A stretch of 64,000 nt of DNA from Delphinapterus leucas (lineage: Eukaryota; Chordata; Mammalia; Artiodactyla; Monodontidae), in the NCBI RefSeq assembly GCF_002288925.2, contig NW_022097996.1:10908139-10972138 (forward strand), written 5' to 3'. This document shows positions 61,001-61,979 of the stretch, piece after piece. Position 1 is the stretch's first letter. The number at the start of each line of letters is the position of its first letter. The notes under the pieces were generated by a model. That model saw only the letters and a program-made list of their open reading frames with translations, ran no database searches and was not told where the DNA came from. Made by a program: the position numbers and the translations under genes.

Positions 61001-61420
61001 ACGGGAGAGGCCACAACAGTGAGAGAGGCCCACGTACCACACACAAAAAAAGAAAAGCTTTCAATATAAAGGTCAATTTTGGAGTCCTTAGAGAGATTTA
61101 AATAATCAGCATTCAGAAAGACAGTGGATCTAGTTACACACACTGGTACTTTAGGGTCGAGTAATTGTTTTAACCTTTCACCTAGCGCTCTCGCCCTACA
61201 GCAATCTGAAACCAGGGCTGGGAGTCCCGAAAGGCAACTTCTCCAAGGGGTCGCGCCCCTGCCGCCCGGACACACCCGCGCAGGCTTCTGAGTGCGGGCA
61301 GCGGCCCGGGTCCCCTTACCTGGGCAGCGCCAGCTCCTCCTCCGCACGGTCCCAGGAGCTGGCGAGCGAGGGCCGCGCCAGGACCCCGTCCAGGTCGAAC
61401 ACGGCAGCACGCAGCGCCAT
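5381..61420 (-). CDS. EPHX2: Soluble (bifunctional) epoxide hydrolase, 19 coding exons, 555 aa
   Basis: Known role: a cytosolic and peroxisomal homodimer. The C-terminal alpha/beta hydrolase turns epoxyeicosatrienoic and other fatty-acid epoxides into diols. The N-terminal HAD-type domain hydrolyses lipid phosphates. Seen here: exons 61420-61320, 49751-49667, 46594-46435, 45465-45275, 43854-43732, 40300-40226, 36974-36879, 36349-36271, 33628-33594, 30947-30921, 28363-28278, 24788-24677, 15348-15277, 13530-13497, 12389-12287, 10476-10407, 7689-7609, 5661-5603 and 5459-5381. All introns are GT-AG. Phases are continuous and the total is 1668 nt, matching human length. Phosphatase residues D9, D11, T123, N124, K160, D184, D185 and N189 are kept. 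Hydrolase residues HGFP 265-268, D335, Y383, Y466, D496 and H524 are kept. A proline-rich linker (about 221-235) joins the domains. There is no frameshift or stop, so the gene should be functional. The start ATG has G at -3 and +4. The C-terminus is SKL (PTS1). The match was made by recognising the human and mouse family sequence, not by a search. Confidence 0.98.
5603..5661 (-). CDS. EPHX2: EPHX2 exon 18 (codons 511-530, H524)
   Basis: 59 nt encoding [20 protein letters not shown] (last codon split). H524 activates water to release the diol. Residue 520 is Lys (AAG), where human and mouse have Glu. The acceptor is TTCCAG|ATC and the donor AA|GTAAGG. Confidence 0.97.
5762..6290 (+). mobile_element. 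MIR SINE split by a CHR SINE
   Basis: Left TACTATGTGCTAGGTGCTCC, right TAGGTAACTGGCCCAAGGCC and AGCTAAGATTCAAATTCAGG. The CHR insertion (5825-6147) with its duplication lies between. Confidence 0.75.
5825..6147 (-). mobile_element. CHR-type SINE (long form), within a MIR
   Basis: Read on the minus strand it opens GGGCTTCCCTGGTGGATCAG and ends in an A-rich tail. Perfect 17-bp duplications CTGCCTTATTTATCTTT (5808-5824, 6148-6164) flank it. The tRNA-derived head is followed by the CHR body. Confidence 0.93.
7127..7219 (-). mobile_element. Short tRNA-derived CHR-like SINE
   Basis: Minus-strand GGACTTCCCTGGTGGTCCAG, with an A-rich tail. Imperfect duplication AGGAAGCAGCAGTCTT / AGGAAGGAGCAGTCTT flanks it. 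First of two SINEs at one site. Confidence 0.88.
7234..7443 (-). mobile_element. CHR-type SINE, adjacent second insertion
   Basis: Minus-strand GGGGCTTCTCTGGTGGCGCA, box B-like GGTTCGTGCCCC and an A18 tail. GGAGCAGTCTT occurs on both sides, sharing the target of the neighbouring SINE. Confidence 0.92.
7609..7689 (-). CDS. EPHX2: EPHX2 exon 17 (codons 484-510, D496)
   Basis: 27 whole codons, [17 protein letters not shown] and [11 protein letters not shown]496 is the acid that orients the catalytic histidine. The acceptor is CCCCAG|ATC and the donor TGG|GTAAGG. Confidence 0.97.
8784..8818. repeat. (TG)n microsatellite
   Basis: Uninterrupted TG dinucleotides in intron 16; frames reading VCVC or THTH across it are not genes. 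Confidence 0.98.
9505..9720 (+). mobile_element. MIR SINE
   Basis: ACTACGTACTAGGCACTGTT and AAGTGCCTTGCCCAAGGTCA. Confidence 0.75.
10407..10476 (-). CDS. EPHX2: EPHX2 exon 16 (codons 460-483, Y466)
   Basis: 70 nt encoding [20 protein letters not shown] and GRK. Y466 is the second epoxide-polarising tyrosine. E470 (human E470G site) is Glu. The acceptor is TCCCAG|GGG and the donor AAG|GTGAGT. Confidence 0.97.
11600..11925 (+). mobile_element. Old L1M 3' fragment
   Basis: Diverged L1 tail: GATTCCGTTTGCATGAAA-like start, CATTGAACTGTACACTCTCA and GGTGAATTCTATGGCATGTG. Confidence 0.65.
12287..12389 (-). CDS. EPHX2: EPHX2 exon 15 (codons 426-460)
   Basis: 103 nt encoding [17 protein letters not shown] and [16 protein letters not shown] plus split Arg460. 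The acceptor is TTGTAG|GAG and the donor CAG|GTAAAG. Confidence 0.96.
12690..12870 (-). mobile_element. MIR SINE
   Basis: CTGAGACCCATTTTCCTCAT, AATAGAGATAATAGTGAGAG and CAGTAGGTGCTCAA. Confidence 0.6.
13497..13530 (-). CDS. EPHX2: EPHX2 exon 14 (codons 415-426, 34-nt exon)
   Basis: Encodes [12 protein letters not shown] with Gly426 split G|GA. Only VCE and the split glycine match human closely, but position, length and phase fit exactly. The acceptor is CTCCAG|ACT and the donor G|GTAAGA. This is the most diverged exon. Confidence 0.9.
14500..14770 (+). mobile_element. Old L1/HAL1 ORF1-like fragment
   Basis: AGAATGCTATACTCAGATAA and AAGATATTTTCAGGCCAAAA resemble the ORF1 C-terminal region of ancient L1 or HAL1. 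Confidence 0.55.
15277..15348 (-). CDS. EPHX2: EPHX2 exon 13 (codons 391-414)
   Basis: 24 whole codons, [15 protein letters not shown] and RSFFRASDE, in the lid (cap) of the hydrolase. The acceptor is TTCTAG|GGA and the donor GAG|GTGAGG. Confidence 0.96.
15652..15681. repeat. 13-bp perfect inverted repeat, GGGG loop
   Basis: ATTATTATAGGCT - GGGG - AGCCTATAATAAT. Can form a hairpin or cruciform; lies just upstream of a MaLR-like repeat. Confidence 0.95.
15690..16065 (-). mobile_element. MaLR/MLT-like repeat, reverse orientation
   Basis: GGCTGCTATAACACAATACC, CACTGTGTCCTCACATGGAG, AATCCCATTCATGAGGGCTC and TAATACCATCACATCAGGGT. A common ancient interspersed family; exact subfamily not assigned. 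Confidence 0.55.
17310..17382. repeat. Short AT-rich tandem repeat
   Basis: Repeats of ACTTATTA/ACTACTTATTA in intron 12, at the edge of MIR-like sequence. Confidence 0.8.
18365..18470 (+). mobile_element. L1 3'-terminal fragment
   Basis: TGGCTGAGTCGCTTTGCTGT, TAATTGGCTATACGCCAATA and an A-rich end are typical of artiodactyl L1 tails. Confidence 0.75.
18682..18856 (+). mobile_element. CHR-type SINE
   Basis: GAGCTTCCCTGGTGGTGCAG, then GGGTTCGTGCCCCGGTCCGG and GCCTGTGCTCCGCAACAGGG, ending in a short A-run. Sits in EPHX2 intron 12, antisense to the gene. Confidence 0.92.
20040..20490 (+). mobile_element. L1M 3' end
   Basis: CAACCCAAGTGTCCATCAAG, GGGATATTATTCAGCCTTAA, GCCACTGAACTGTACACTTA and CTTAAAAAATAATAAAG. 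Confidence 0.85.
20630..21065. mobile_element. Possible hAT-type DNA transposon fragment
   Basis: GTAATTCTCAAAGTATATAG with GGCCCTGAGGCCCTTTCAGG resembles hAT/Charlie-type ends. Family not certain. Confidence 0.4.
21293..21640. mobile_element. Two MER5A-like hAT-Charlie fragments
   Basis: CCTACTGAATCTGAACTCTG and CCAGGTGATTCTGAAGCACA (plus orientation, 21293-21455). A second piece lies in reverse orientation (GGGGGTCACCTGGGGGACCT, 21515-21640). Confidence 0.65.
23107..23500 (+). mobile_element. MaLR/MLT-like LTR
   Basis: GAATTGTGTCTCCCCCAAAT, CAGAACGTGACTGTATTTGG, GATCCAATGTGACTGGTGTC and GGCTGTGGCACTTGGTTATG. Confidence 0.65.
24677..24788 (-). CDS. EPHX2: EPHX2 exon 12 (codons 353-390, Y383)
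   Basis: 112 nt encoding [15 protein letters not shown] through [14 protein letters not shown]383 in FDYQLYF is one of two tyrosines that polarise the epoxide. The acceptor is CCACAG|GGC and the donor CCA|GTAAGT. Confidence 0.97.
24967..25021. repeat. (GT)n microsatellite
   Basis: About 27 uninterrupted GT units, 180 bp upstream of exon 12 on the gene strand. Confidence 0.98.
26060..26330. repeat. AT-rich low-complexity tract
   Basis: TATATATATA then many TTAATATTTAA-type units in intron 11; no gene. Confidence 0.85.
28278..28363 (-). CDS. EPHX2: EPHX2 exon 11 (codons 325-353, catalytic nucleophile)
   Basis: 86 nt encoding [18 protein letters not shown] and [11 protein letters not shown]335 in GHDWGG is the nucleophile that forms the hydroxyalkyl-enzyme ester. 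The acceptor is TCCTAG|GGC and the donor AG|GTAATT. Confidence 0.97.
28845..28990 (+). mobile_element. MIR SINE
   Basis: CATTTTACAAATGAAAAGAT, GTGACTTGCCCAGGCTGCAC and GACCCAGGTCTCCTAACCT. Confidence 0.65.
29300..29815 (+). mobile_element. Probable ERV-type LTR fragment
   Basis: Starts near TGCTGCCTGG and ends with CCAAATAAAACACAATTCTC, TTTAGGTTGTGC and a T-run, the layout of a polyadenylating LTR end. It contains an internal duplication (CACTGCAG...CTCAG...GGATGGAGA, 29355-29400 and 29430-29480). Boundaries and family are uncertain. Confidence 0.5.
30921..30947 (-). CDS. EPHX2: EPHX2 exon 10 (codons 316-324, 27-nt microexon)
   Basis: Encodes DMVTFLDKL. The acceptor is TTCTTAG|GAC and the donor TTG|GTAAGT. 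It has nine whole codons, so skipping would remove nine residues without a frameshift. Confidence 0.94.
31030..31225 (+). mobile_element. MaLR/MLT-like LTR, 3'-truncated
   Basis: TCTGAATTGTGTCCCCCACC, CAGAATGTGACTCTATTTGG and GGTCCTGATCCAATATAAGA; replaced at its 3' side by a SINE. Confidence 0.65.
31240..31399 (+). mobile_element. 5'-truncated CHR-type SINE
   Basis: Only the 3' body remains (AAGCCACCACAATGAGAAGC, CACAACTAGAGGAAGCTGGC), with an A/T-rich tail (AATTAATTAATTA10+). It follows directly on a truncated MaLR-like LTR and precedes the HSPE1 retrocopy. Confidence 0.82.
31492..31800 (+). pseudogene. HSPE1: Processed HSPE1 (HSP10 co-chaperonin) retrocopy with intact 102-aa frame
   Basis: The parent gene encodes mitochondrial HSP10, the lid of the HSP60 chaperonin. 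Here an intronless copy starts [11 protein letters not shown] and ends [10 protein letters not shown], 102 residues as in the parent. The GroEL-binding mobile loop KGGIMLPEK is intact. I count about 16 differences from human HSPE1, including ECGC in place of EYGG. An HSPE1-like 3'UTR follows (to AATAAA at about 31902) and then an A-run at 31912-31921, the hallmark of L1-mediated retroposition. It lies in EPHX2 intron 9 on the opposite strand. No target-site duplication was seen. There is no disabling change, so translation is possible, but no promoter is evident; most likely a pseudogene that is still open. Confidence 0.95.
31801..31921 (+). other. 3'UTR and poly-A tail of the HSPE1 retrocopy
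   Basis: AATAAGTCACTATTGAAATG follows the stop and resembles the parental 3'UTR. It ends after AATAAACT with an A9 run. Confidence 0.85.
32090..32435 (+). mobile_element. MLT1A-like MaLR LTR
   Basis: ATGGACTGAATGTCTGTGTC, CCTGATAAGATTAGCGTTCT, TCTCTCTCCCTGCCATGTGA and TTTCTGTTGTTTAAACCACC. Its 3' end is rearranged. Confidence 0.7.
32432..32480. repeat. 19-bp perfect inverted repeat, 11-nt loop
   Basis: GTGTACATTAGTCGGCTTG (32432-32450) and its exact complement (32462-32480). A direct repeat CTTGTTATGTCAGC also occurs at 32411 and 32447. Confidence 0.97.
33594..33628 (-). CDS. EPHX2: EPHX2 exon 9 (codons 304-315, 35-nt exon)
   Basis: Encodes [12 protein letters not shown]. The acceptor is ATTGCAG|AAA and the donor AAC|GTAAGA. 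It is too short for ORF detection; I found it by homology and phase. Skipping it would shift the frame. Confidence 0.93.
33735..34345 (-). mobile_element. L1 ORF2 C-terminal fragment
   Basis: On the minus strand it encodes [44 protein letters not shown] and [18 protein letters not shown]. These are hallmarks of the L1 ORF2 C-terminus. The frame is partly broken. Same orientation as EPHX2, in intron 8. Confidence 0.88.
34350..34700 (+). mobile_element. Possible L1 ORF1-like fragment
   Basis: GAAATAATTCAAGAAAATTT, CAAGGGTAAGGAAAAAAGG and similar A-rich sequence resemble old L1 ORF1; weak. Confidence 0.4.
35535..36000 (+). mobile_element. L1M 3' end
   Basis: GAATTACCATATGATCTAGC, ACAACGGAATATTATTCATC, GGATAAATACTGTATGATCC and GGGGAGTTATTGTTTAATGG. 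Confidence 0.85.
36271..36349 (-). CDS. EPHX2: EPHX2 exon 8 (codons 278-304)
   Basis: 79 nt encoding [20 protein letters not shown] and ESSAPS plus the first base of codon 304. R287, the human R287Q polymorphic site at the dimer interface, is Arg. The codon before DMKGYG is GTG (Val), not a start. The acceptor is TTCTAG|ATC and the donor G|GTGGGT. Confidence 0.96.
36879..36974 (-). CDS. EPHX2: EPHX2 exon 7 (codons 246-277, HGFP motif)
   Basis: 32 whole codons with [21 protein letters not shown] and FSWRYQ. HGFP (265-268) forms part of the oxyanion hole of alpha/beta-hydrolase epoxide hydrolases. The acceptor is CTACAG|CCT and the donor CAG|GTAAGG. Confidence 0.97.
37425..37845 (+). mobile_element. 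Probable ancient LTR-type repeat
   Basis: GGAGCCTGGGTGCTTGAATG, TCAAGCCACTGAAAGTGTGG and CTGTTTGTTACAGCACTGAG have the ending of a mammalian LTR. Family not assigned; overlapping ORFs on both strands are by-products. Confidence 0.5.
37850..39740 (-). other. EPHX2 intron 6, single-copy part
   Basis: Apart from a MIR (39150-39340), no repeat or gene is recognised between the LTR-like repeat and the CHR SINE. Confidence 0.65.
39150..39340 (+). mobile_element. MIR SINE
   Basis: GGTATTATCGCCATCTCATT, GTGCCAAAGCCAGGATTCAA. Confidence 0.6.
39763..40068 (-). mobile_element. CHR-type SINE (long form)
   Basis: Minus-strand GGGCTTCCCTGGTGGCGCAG. Duplications CTGCTATTGATTTTT (39748-39762, 40069-40083) flank it exactly. 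In intron 6, about 160 bp from exon 6. Confidence 0.94.
40226..40300 (-). CDS. EPHX2: EPHX2 exon 6 (codons 221-245, interdomain linker)
   Basis: 75 nt. It encodes the proline-rich linker [15 protein letters not shown] followed by the conserved SHGYV that begins the hydrolase domain. The acceptor is TTTCAG|CTC and the donor AAG|GTGAGT. The linker is the least conserved part, as expected from the family. Confidence 0.95.
40520..40875 (+). mobile_element. L1 3' end (artiodactyl type)
   Basis: GATCATACTAAGTGAAGTCA, ACAGACATAGAGAACAACCT and TTCAATATCCTGTGATAAAC, then an A-rich tail. It parallels the L1 at 4150-4838. Confidence 0.85.
41270..41660 (-). mobile_element. MaLR/MLT-like LTR, reverse orientation
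   Basis: TCCTCTTCTTATAAGGACAC, CCAATCTCCAAATACAGTCA and GGGGTTAGGGCTTCAGCATA are the complement of the 23107 copy. Confidence 0.65.
42680..43020 (+). mobile_element. MaLR/MLT-like LTR
   Basis: CAAAACTGTGTGCCCTCCAA, CCCAGGACCTCAGAATGTGA, CAATCTGACTGGTGTGTTTA and CCGTAGGAAGCTAATATAG. Confidence 0.6.
43732..43854 (-). CDS. EPHX2: EPHX2 exon 5 (codons 180-220)
   Basis: 41 whole codons. [19 protein letters not shown] holds the acidic magnesium-binding motif IV (D184, D185) and N189. The exon closes the phosphatase domain with ELEKVTGVQ. The acceptor is TTCAG|GTG and the donor CAG|GTAACT. Confidence 0.97.
44225..44600 (+). mobile_element. Old L1 ORF2 fragment
   Basis: AACAGAGAGTCGAGGAATAG, AAATAAGTTCTGAATAGATC and the following AAATGTCAAAAGAAATGATC are L1 ORF2-like and heavily diverged. 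Confidence 0.5.
45275..45465 (-). CDS. EPHX2: EPHX2 exon 4 (codons 116-179)
   Basis: 191 nt, the longest exon. It encodes ILTNIW with T123 and N124 (HAD motif II), [13 protein letters not shown], and K160 in [11 protein letters not shown] (motif III), ending KASPSE. The acceptor is ACTCAG|GA. The donor GAG|GTACCT is weak at +4 to +6. Confidence 0.97.
45770..45935 (+). mobile_element. MIR SINE
   Basis: CATTCGATCCTCACACCTTT, CGGGAAAATGGAAGCTCAGA and GCTGCCCAGAGCCGCAGAGT. Confidence 0.6.
46435..46594 (-). CDS. EPHX2: EPHX2 exon 3 (codons 63-116)
   Basis: 160 nt beginning [15 protein letters not shown] and ending [11 protein letters not shown] plus the first base of Gly116. The acceptor is TTTCACAG|TGG and the donor G|GTAAGG. 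Residue 103 is Asp (GAC), where human and mouse carry Arg. An old L1 fragment starts about 28 bp upstream of the acceptor. Confidence 0.97.
46622..46824 (+). mobile_element. L1M fragment abutting exon 3
   Basis: CAATTGGTGAAACCACTTGG, TGTGATCCAGCAATTCCACT and TGTTCATAGCAGCACTTTTC. Lies about 28 bp upstream of the EPHX2 exon 3 acceptor, antisense to the gene. Confidence 0.8.
46825..47670 (+). mobile_element. MaLR/MLT-like LTR split by a solo LTR
   Basis: Left part 46825-46937 (GCTGAATTGGGTCCCCTACA), right part 47395-47670 (CAATCTGACTGGTGTCCTTA, TTGTTTAAGCCACCCAGTCT). They rejoin in register if the 457-bp LTR is removed. Confidence 0.7.
46938..47394 (+). mobile_element. Solo retroviral-type LTR, 457 bp, inserted in a MaLR-like LTR
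   Basis: Begins TG (TGTGGTTCTCC) and ends CA (CCACGACA). A perfect 5-bp duplication AAAAT (46933-46937 and 47395-47399) flanks it. It has a TATA-like CTATAAAAACTG near 47224 and AATAAA near 47319. It splits an older LTR whose halves align across it. No internal viral genes remain. Confidence 0.88.
47770..47935 (+). mobile_element. L1 ORF2-derived fragment
   Basis: TTATGACAAAGGAGCCAAGA and TCAATAAATGGTGTTGGGAA are standard L1 ORF2 sequence. Confidence 0.7.
48045..48081. repeat. (TG)n microsatellite, one interruption
   Basis: TG run broken once by GCG, intron 2. Confidence 0.97.
48385..48605 (+). mobile_element. MIR SINE
   Basis: TATTGAGCACTGATTACGTG, TGCTAAGCACTTTCCAAGCT and AACTGAGACTCTGAGAGGTT; near full length. 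Confidence 0.8.
48666..49395 (+). mobile_element. L1M 3' end, long
   Basis: GGCAAGGATGTGGAAACACT, CCTATGATCCAGCAATCCCA, TGGATGAACCTTGAAGACCT and a final A-rich tail. About 270 bp from exon 2. Confidence 0.85.
49667..49751 (-). CDS. EPHX2: EPHX2 exon 2 (codons 34-62)
   Basis: 85 nt encoding [16 protein letters not shown] through [10 protein letters not shown], part of the cap of the phosphatase domain. The acceptor is TTGCAG|AGG. The donor CAG|GTGTGG lacks the usual A at +3/+4 and is weak. K55, the residue that is polymorphic in people (K55R), is Lys here. Confidence 0.97.
49819..49915 (+). mobile_element. MaLR-like LTR 3' scrap next to exon 2
   Basis: GACACCTTGATTTTGGACAT and GAAGCCACCCAGTCTGTGGT, the 3' end of the same family as 23107. 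About 70 bp upstream of exon 2. Confidence 0.6.
53386..53931 (+). pseudogene. L1 ORF1p remnant (coiled-coil RNA-binding protein), frameshifted
   Basis: 181 codons, rich in Glu, Lys and Gln, with a coiled-coil stretch (about residues 50-110). The start of the RNA-binding domain follows ([16 protein letters not shown]). A small deletion near 53895 shifts the frame to a stop at 53931. The remaining ORF1 similarity continues in another frame to about 54215. Confidence 0.9.
54349..54862 (+). pseudogene. L1 ORF2 N-terminal endonuclease fragment
   Basis: ATG at 54349 with an early TGA (54379). An APE-like endonuclease follows, from MCCLQETHF to [14 protein letters not shown]. There is no reverse transcriptase: sequence ends at NNMDLK. 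Confidence 0.88.
54863..55050 (+). mobile_element. Old L1 3' region fragment
   Basis: ACCATTTTAACCACTTTTAA, CATCACCACTATCCATCTCC and CCCATTAAACAATACTCC are typical of mammalian-wide L1M tails. It joins the younger L1 directly. Confidence 0.7.
55246..55468. mobile_element. MER2/Tigger-like DNA transposon, non-autonomous
   Basis: Terminal inverted repeats CAGCTGACCCTTGAACAACA (left) and its near-perfect complement (right, ending TCAACTG) match at 20 of 21 positions. TA duplications (55244-55245 and 55469-55470) flank it, as expected for Tc1/mariner-Tigger elements. 223 bp, no coding capacity. Confidence 0.85.
55480..56830 (-). other. EPHX2 intron 1, stretch without recognised elements
   Basis: Between the MER2-like transposon and a CHR SINE. 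Short frames on both strands show no protein similarity I know. Confidence 0.6.
56832..57187 (+). mobile_element. CHR-type SINE (long form, CHR-2-like)
   Basis: GGGACTTCCCTGGTGGCGCA, GGGTTTGAGCCCTGGTCCGG, three CCACAACT-type body repeats and an A18 tail. Flanks share GTTTAA-type sequence as a possible duplication. Confidence 0.92.
57280..57560 (+). mobile_element. Old L1 fragment
   Basis: TTTACTTGGCAACTCCACTT and GGCACTTCCATATTATGGAA; diverged L1 3' region. Confidence 0.6.
57600..60260 (-). other. EPHX2 intron 1, mostly single-copy
   Basis: A C/T-rich, CA-poor section (58440-59460) gives several chance frames up to 172 codons. MIR-like sequence lies at 59850-60030. No exon or RNA gene is supported. 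Confidence 0.6.
60097..60114. repeat. 18-bp perfect palindrome
   Basis: TCACAAGTATACTTGTGA, within a run of related AAGTATA/TACTCACAA units (60055-60140). Confidence 0.95.
60265..60440 (+). mobile_element. L1 fragment
   Basis: CAATCAAAACCATAGTGAGA, AGAATGGCTGTTATCAAAAA and GGAATGTAAATTGGTGCAGC. Confidence 0.75.
60818..61053 (+). mobile_element. CHR-type SINE near the EPHX2 promoter
   Basis: GGCTTCCCTGGTGGCGCAGT head, GGATTCGTGCCCCGGTCCGG box B region and an A-rich tail. Duplication AAGAAAAGCTTTCA flanks it. Ends about 270 bp from the exon 1 donor. Contains a triplicated 15-bp motif. Confidence 0.94.
60940..60984 (+). repeat. 15-bp tandem triplication inside a SINE
   Basis: GAGCCTGCGCGTCCG occurs three times head to tail; other CHR SINEs in the window have it once. 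Confidence 0.95.
61320..61420 (-). CDS. EPHX2: EPHX2 exon 1 (codons 1-34, start codon)
   Basis: Starts [15 protein letters not shown]. The FDLDGV motif carries the HAD nucleophile D9 and D11. The donor is CAG|GTAAGG. Codon 34 (Arg) is split AG|A with exon 2. The ATG at 61420 is in good Kozak context (GTCATGG). Residues 16-25 ([10 protein letters not shown]) differ most from human, but the phase is kept. The frame stays open upstream to 61837 (see findings); I choose this ATG because homology begins exactly here. Confidence 0.97.
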
Positions 61421-61596
61421 GACTGCCTGCACCTCAGCCTTCCACCCAGGTACAGACCGCTGCGAGGAGATGGGCGAAGGCCGGGGCGCGGGACCACAGC
61501 GGCGAGCCGACGGGGCCTCCCAAGTCGAGTTCGGCCTCGCCCAAGCCCCCTGTCCTGGCCCCGGCTCCGCCCCTGCCCCGGCTTCCGCCCCACCCT

Positions 61597-61800
61597 CTGT
61601 TCTGGCCCCGGCGCCCCCAACCCCCTTGCCCTGGCCTCCGCCTCTCCCCCTGTCCCGGACTTGACCACGCCCCACACCCGCCCCGCCCCCTGTTCTGGCC
61701 CCGGCCCCCCTCAGCCCCTTGCCCTGGCCCCCCTCACCCCTTTGACCTGGCCTCCGCCTCGCTCCCTGTCCCGGATTTGACCACGCCCCACCTCCGCCCC
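61597..61800. repeat. Imperfect ~91-bp tandem repeat in the EPHX2 promoter
   Basis: CTGTTCTGGCCCCGG starts at 61597 and again at 61688. Each is followed by CTGGCCTCCGCCTC and then CTGTCCCGG, TTGACCACGCCCCAC. The second copy carries about 25 extra bp. A partial third copy (CTGTCCTGGCCCCGG) starts at 61550. Confidence 0.8.
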
Positions 61801-61979
61801 AACCCCTTGTCCCGGTGCCGCCGGCGTTTCGTCCCACCGTGCCTCCCTTGATGTACCCGCACCCACGGCGGCCTGGGCTCCATCTTCACCGCCTCCCGGC
61901 GCCTGGACCCTCCCGGAGAGAAGGGGGGGCCTGAGAAAGAGCCAGAGGCCACAGACCCTTGAGAGAGAGAGAGCGAGAG

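Larger units (their letters stand above)
61250..61900 (-). promoter_or_regulatory. EPHX2 CpG-island promoter, TATA-less
   Basis: Very GC- and CpG-rich around and upstream of exon 1, in contrast to the AT-rich flanks. Several GC boxes (CCGCCCC on the plus strand) lie between 61560 and 61805, consistent with Sp1 control as expected for a housekeeping-type EPHX2 promoter. No TATA box was seen upstream of 61420. The transcription start is not visible from sequence. Confidence 0.75.

Noticed and set aside
60748..61677. 309-codon minus-strand frame over the promoter and SINE
   Set aside because: Runs through a CHR SINE, the exon 1 antisense-frame region and GC-rich repeats; composition explains its openness.
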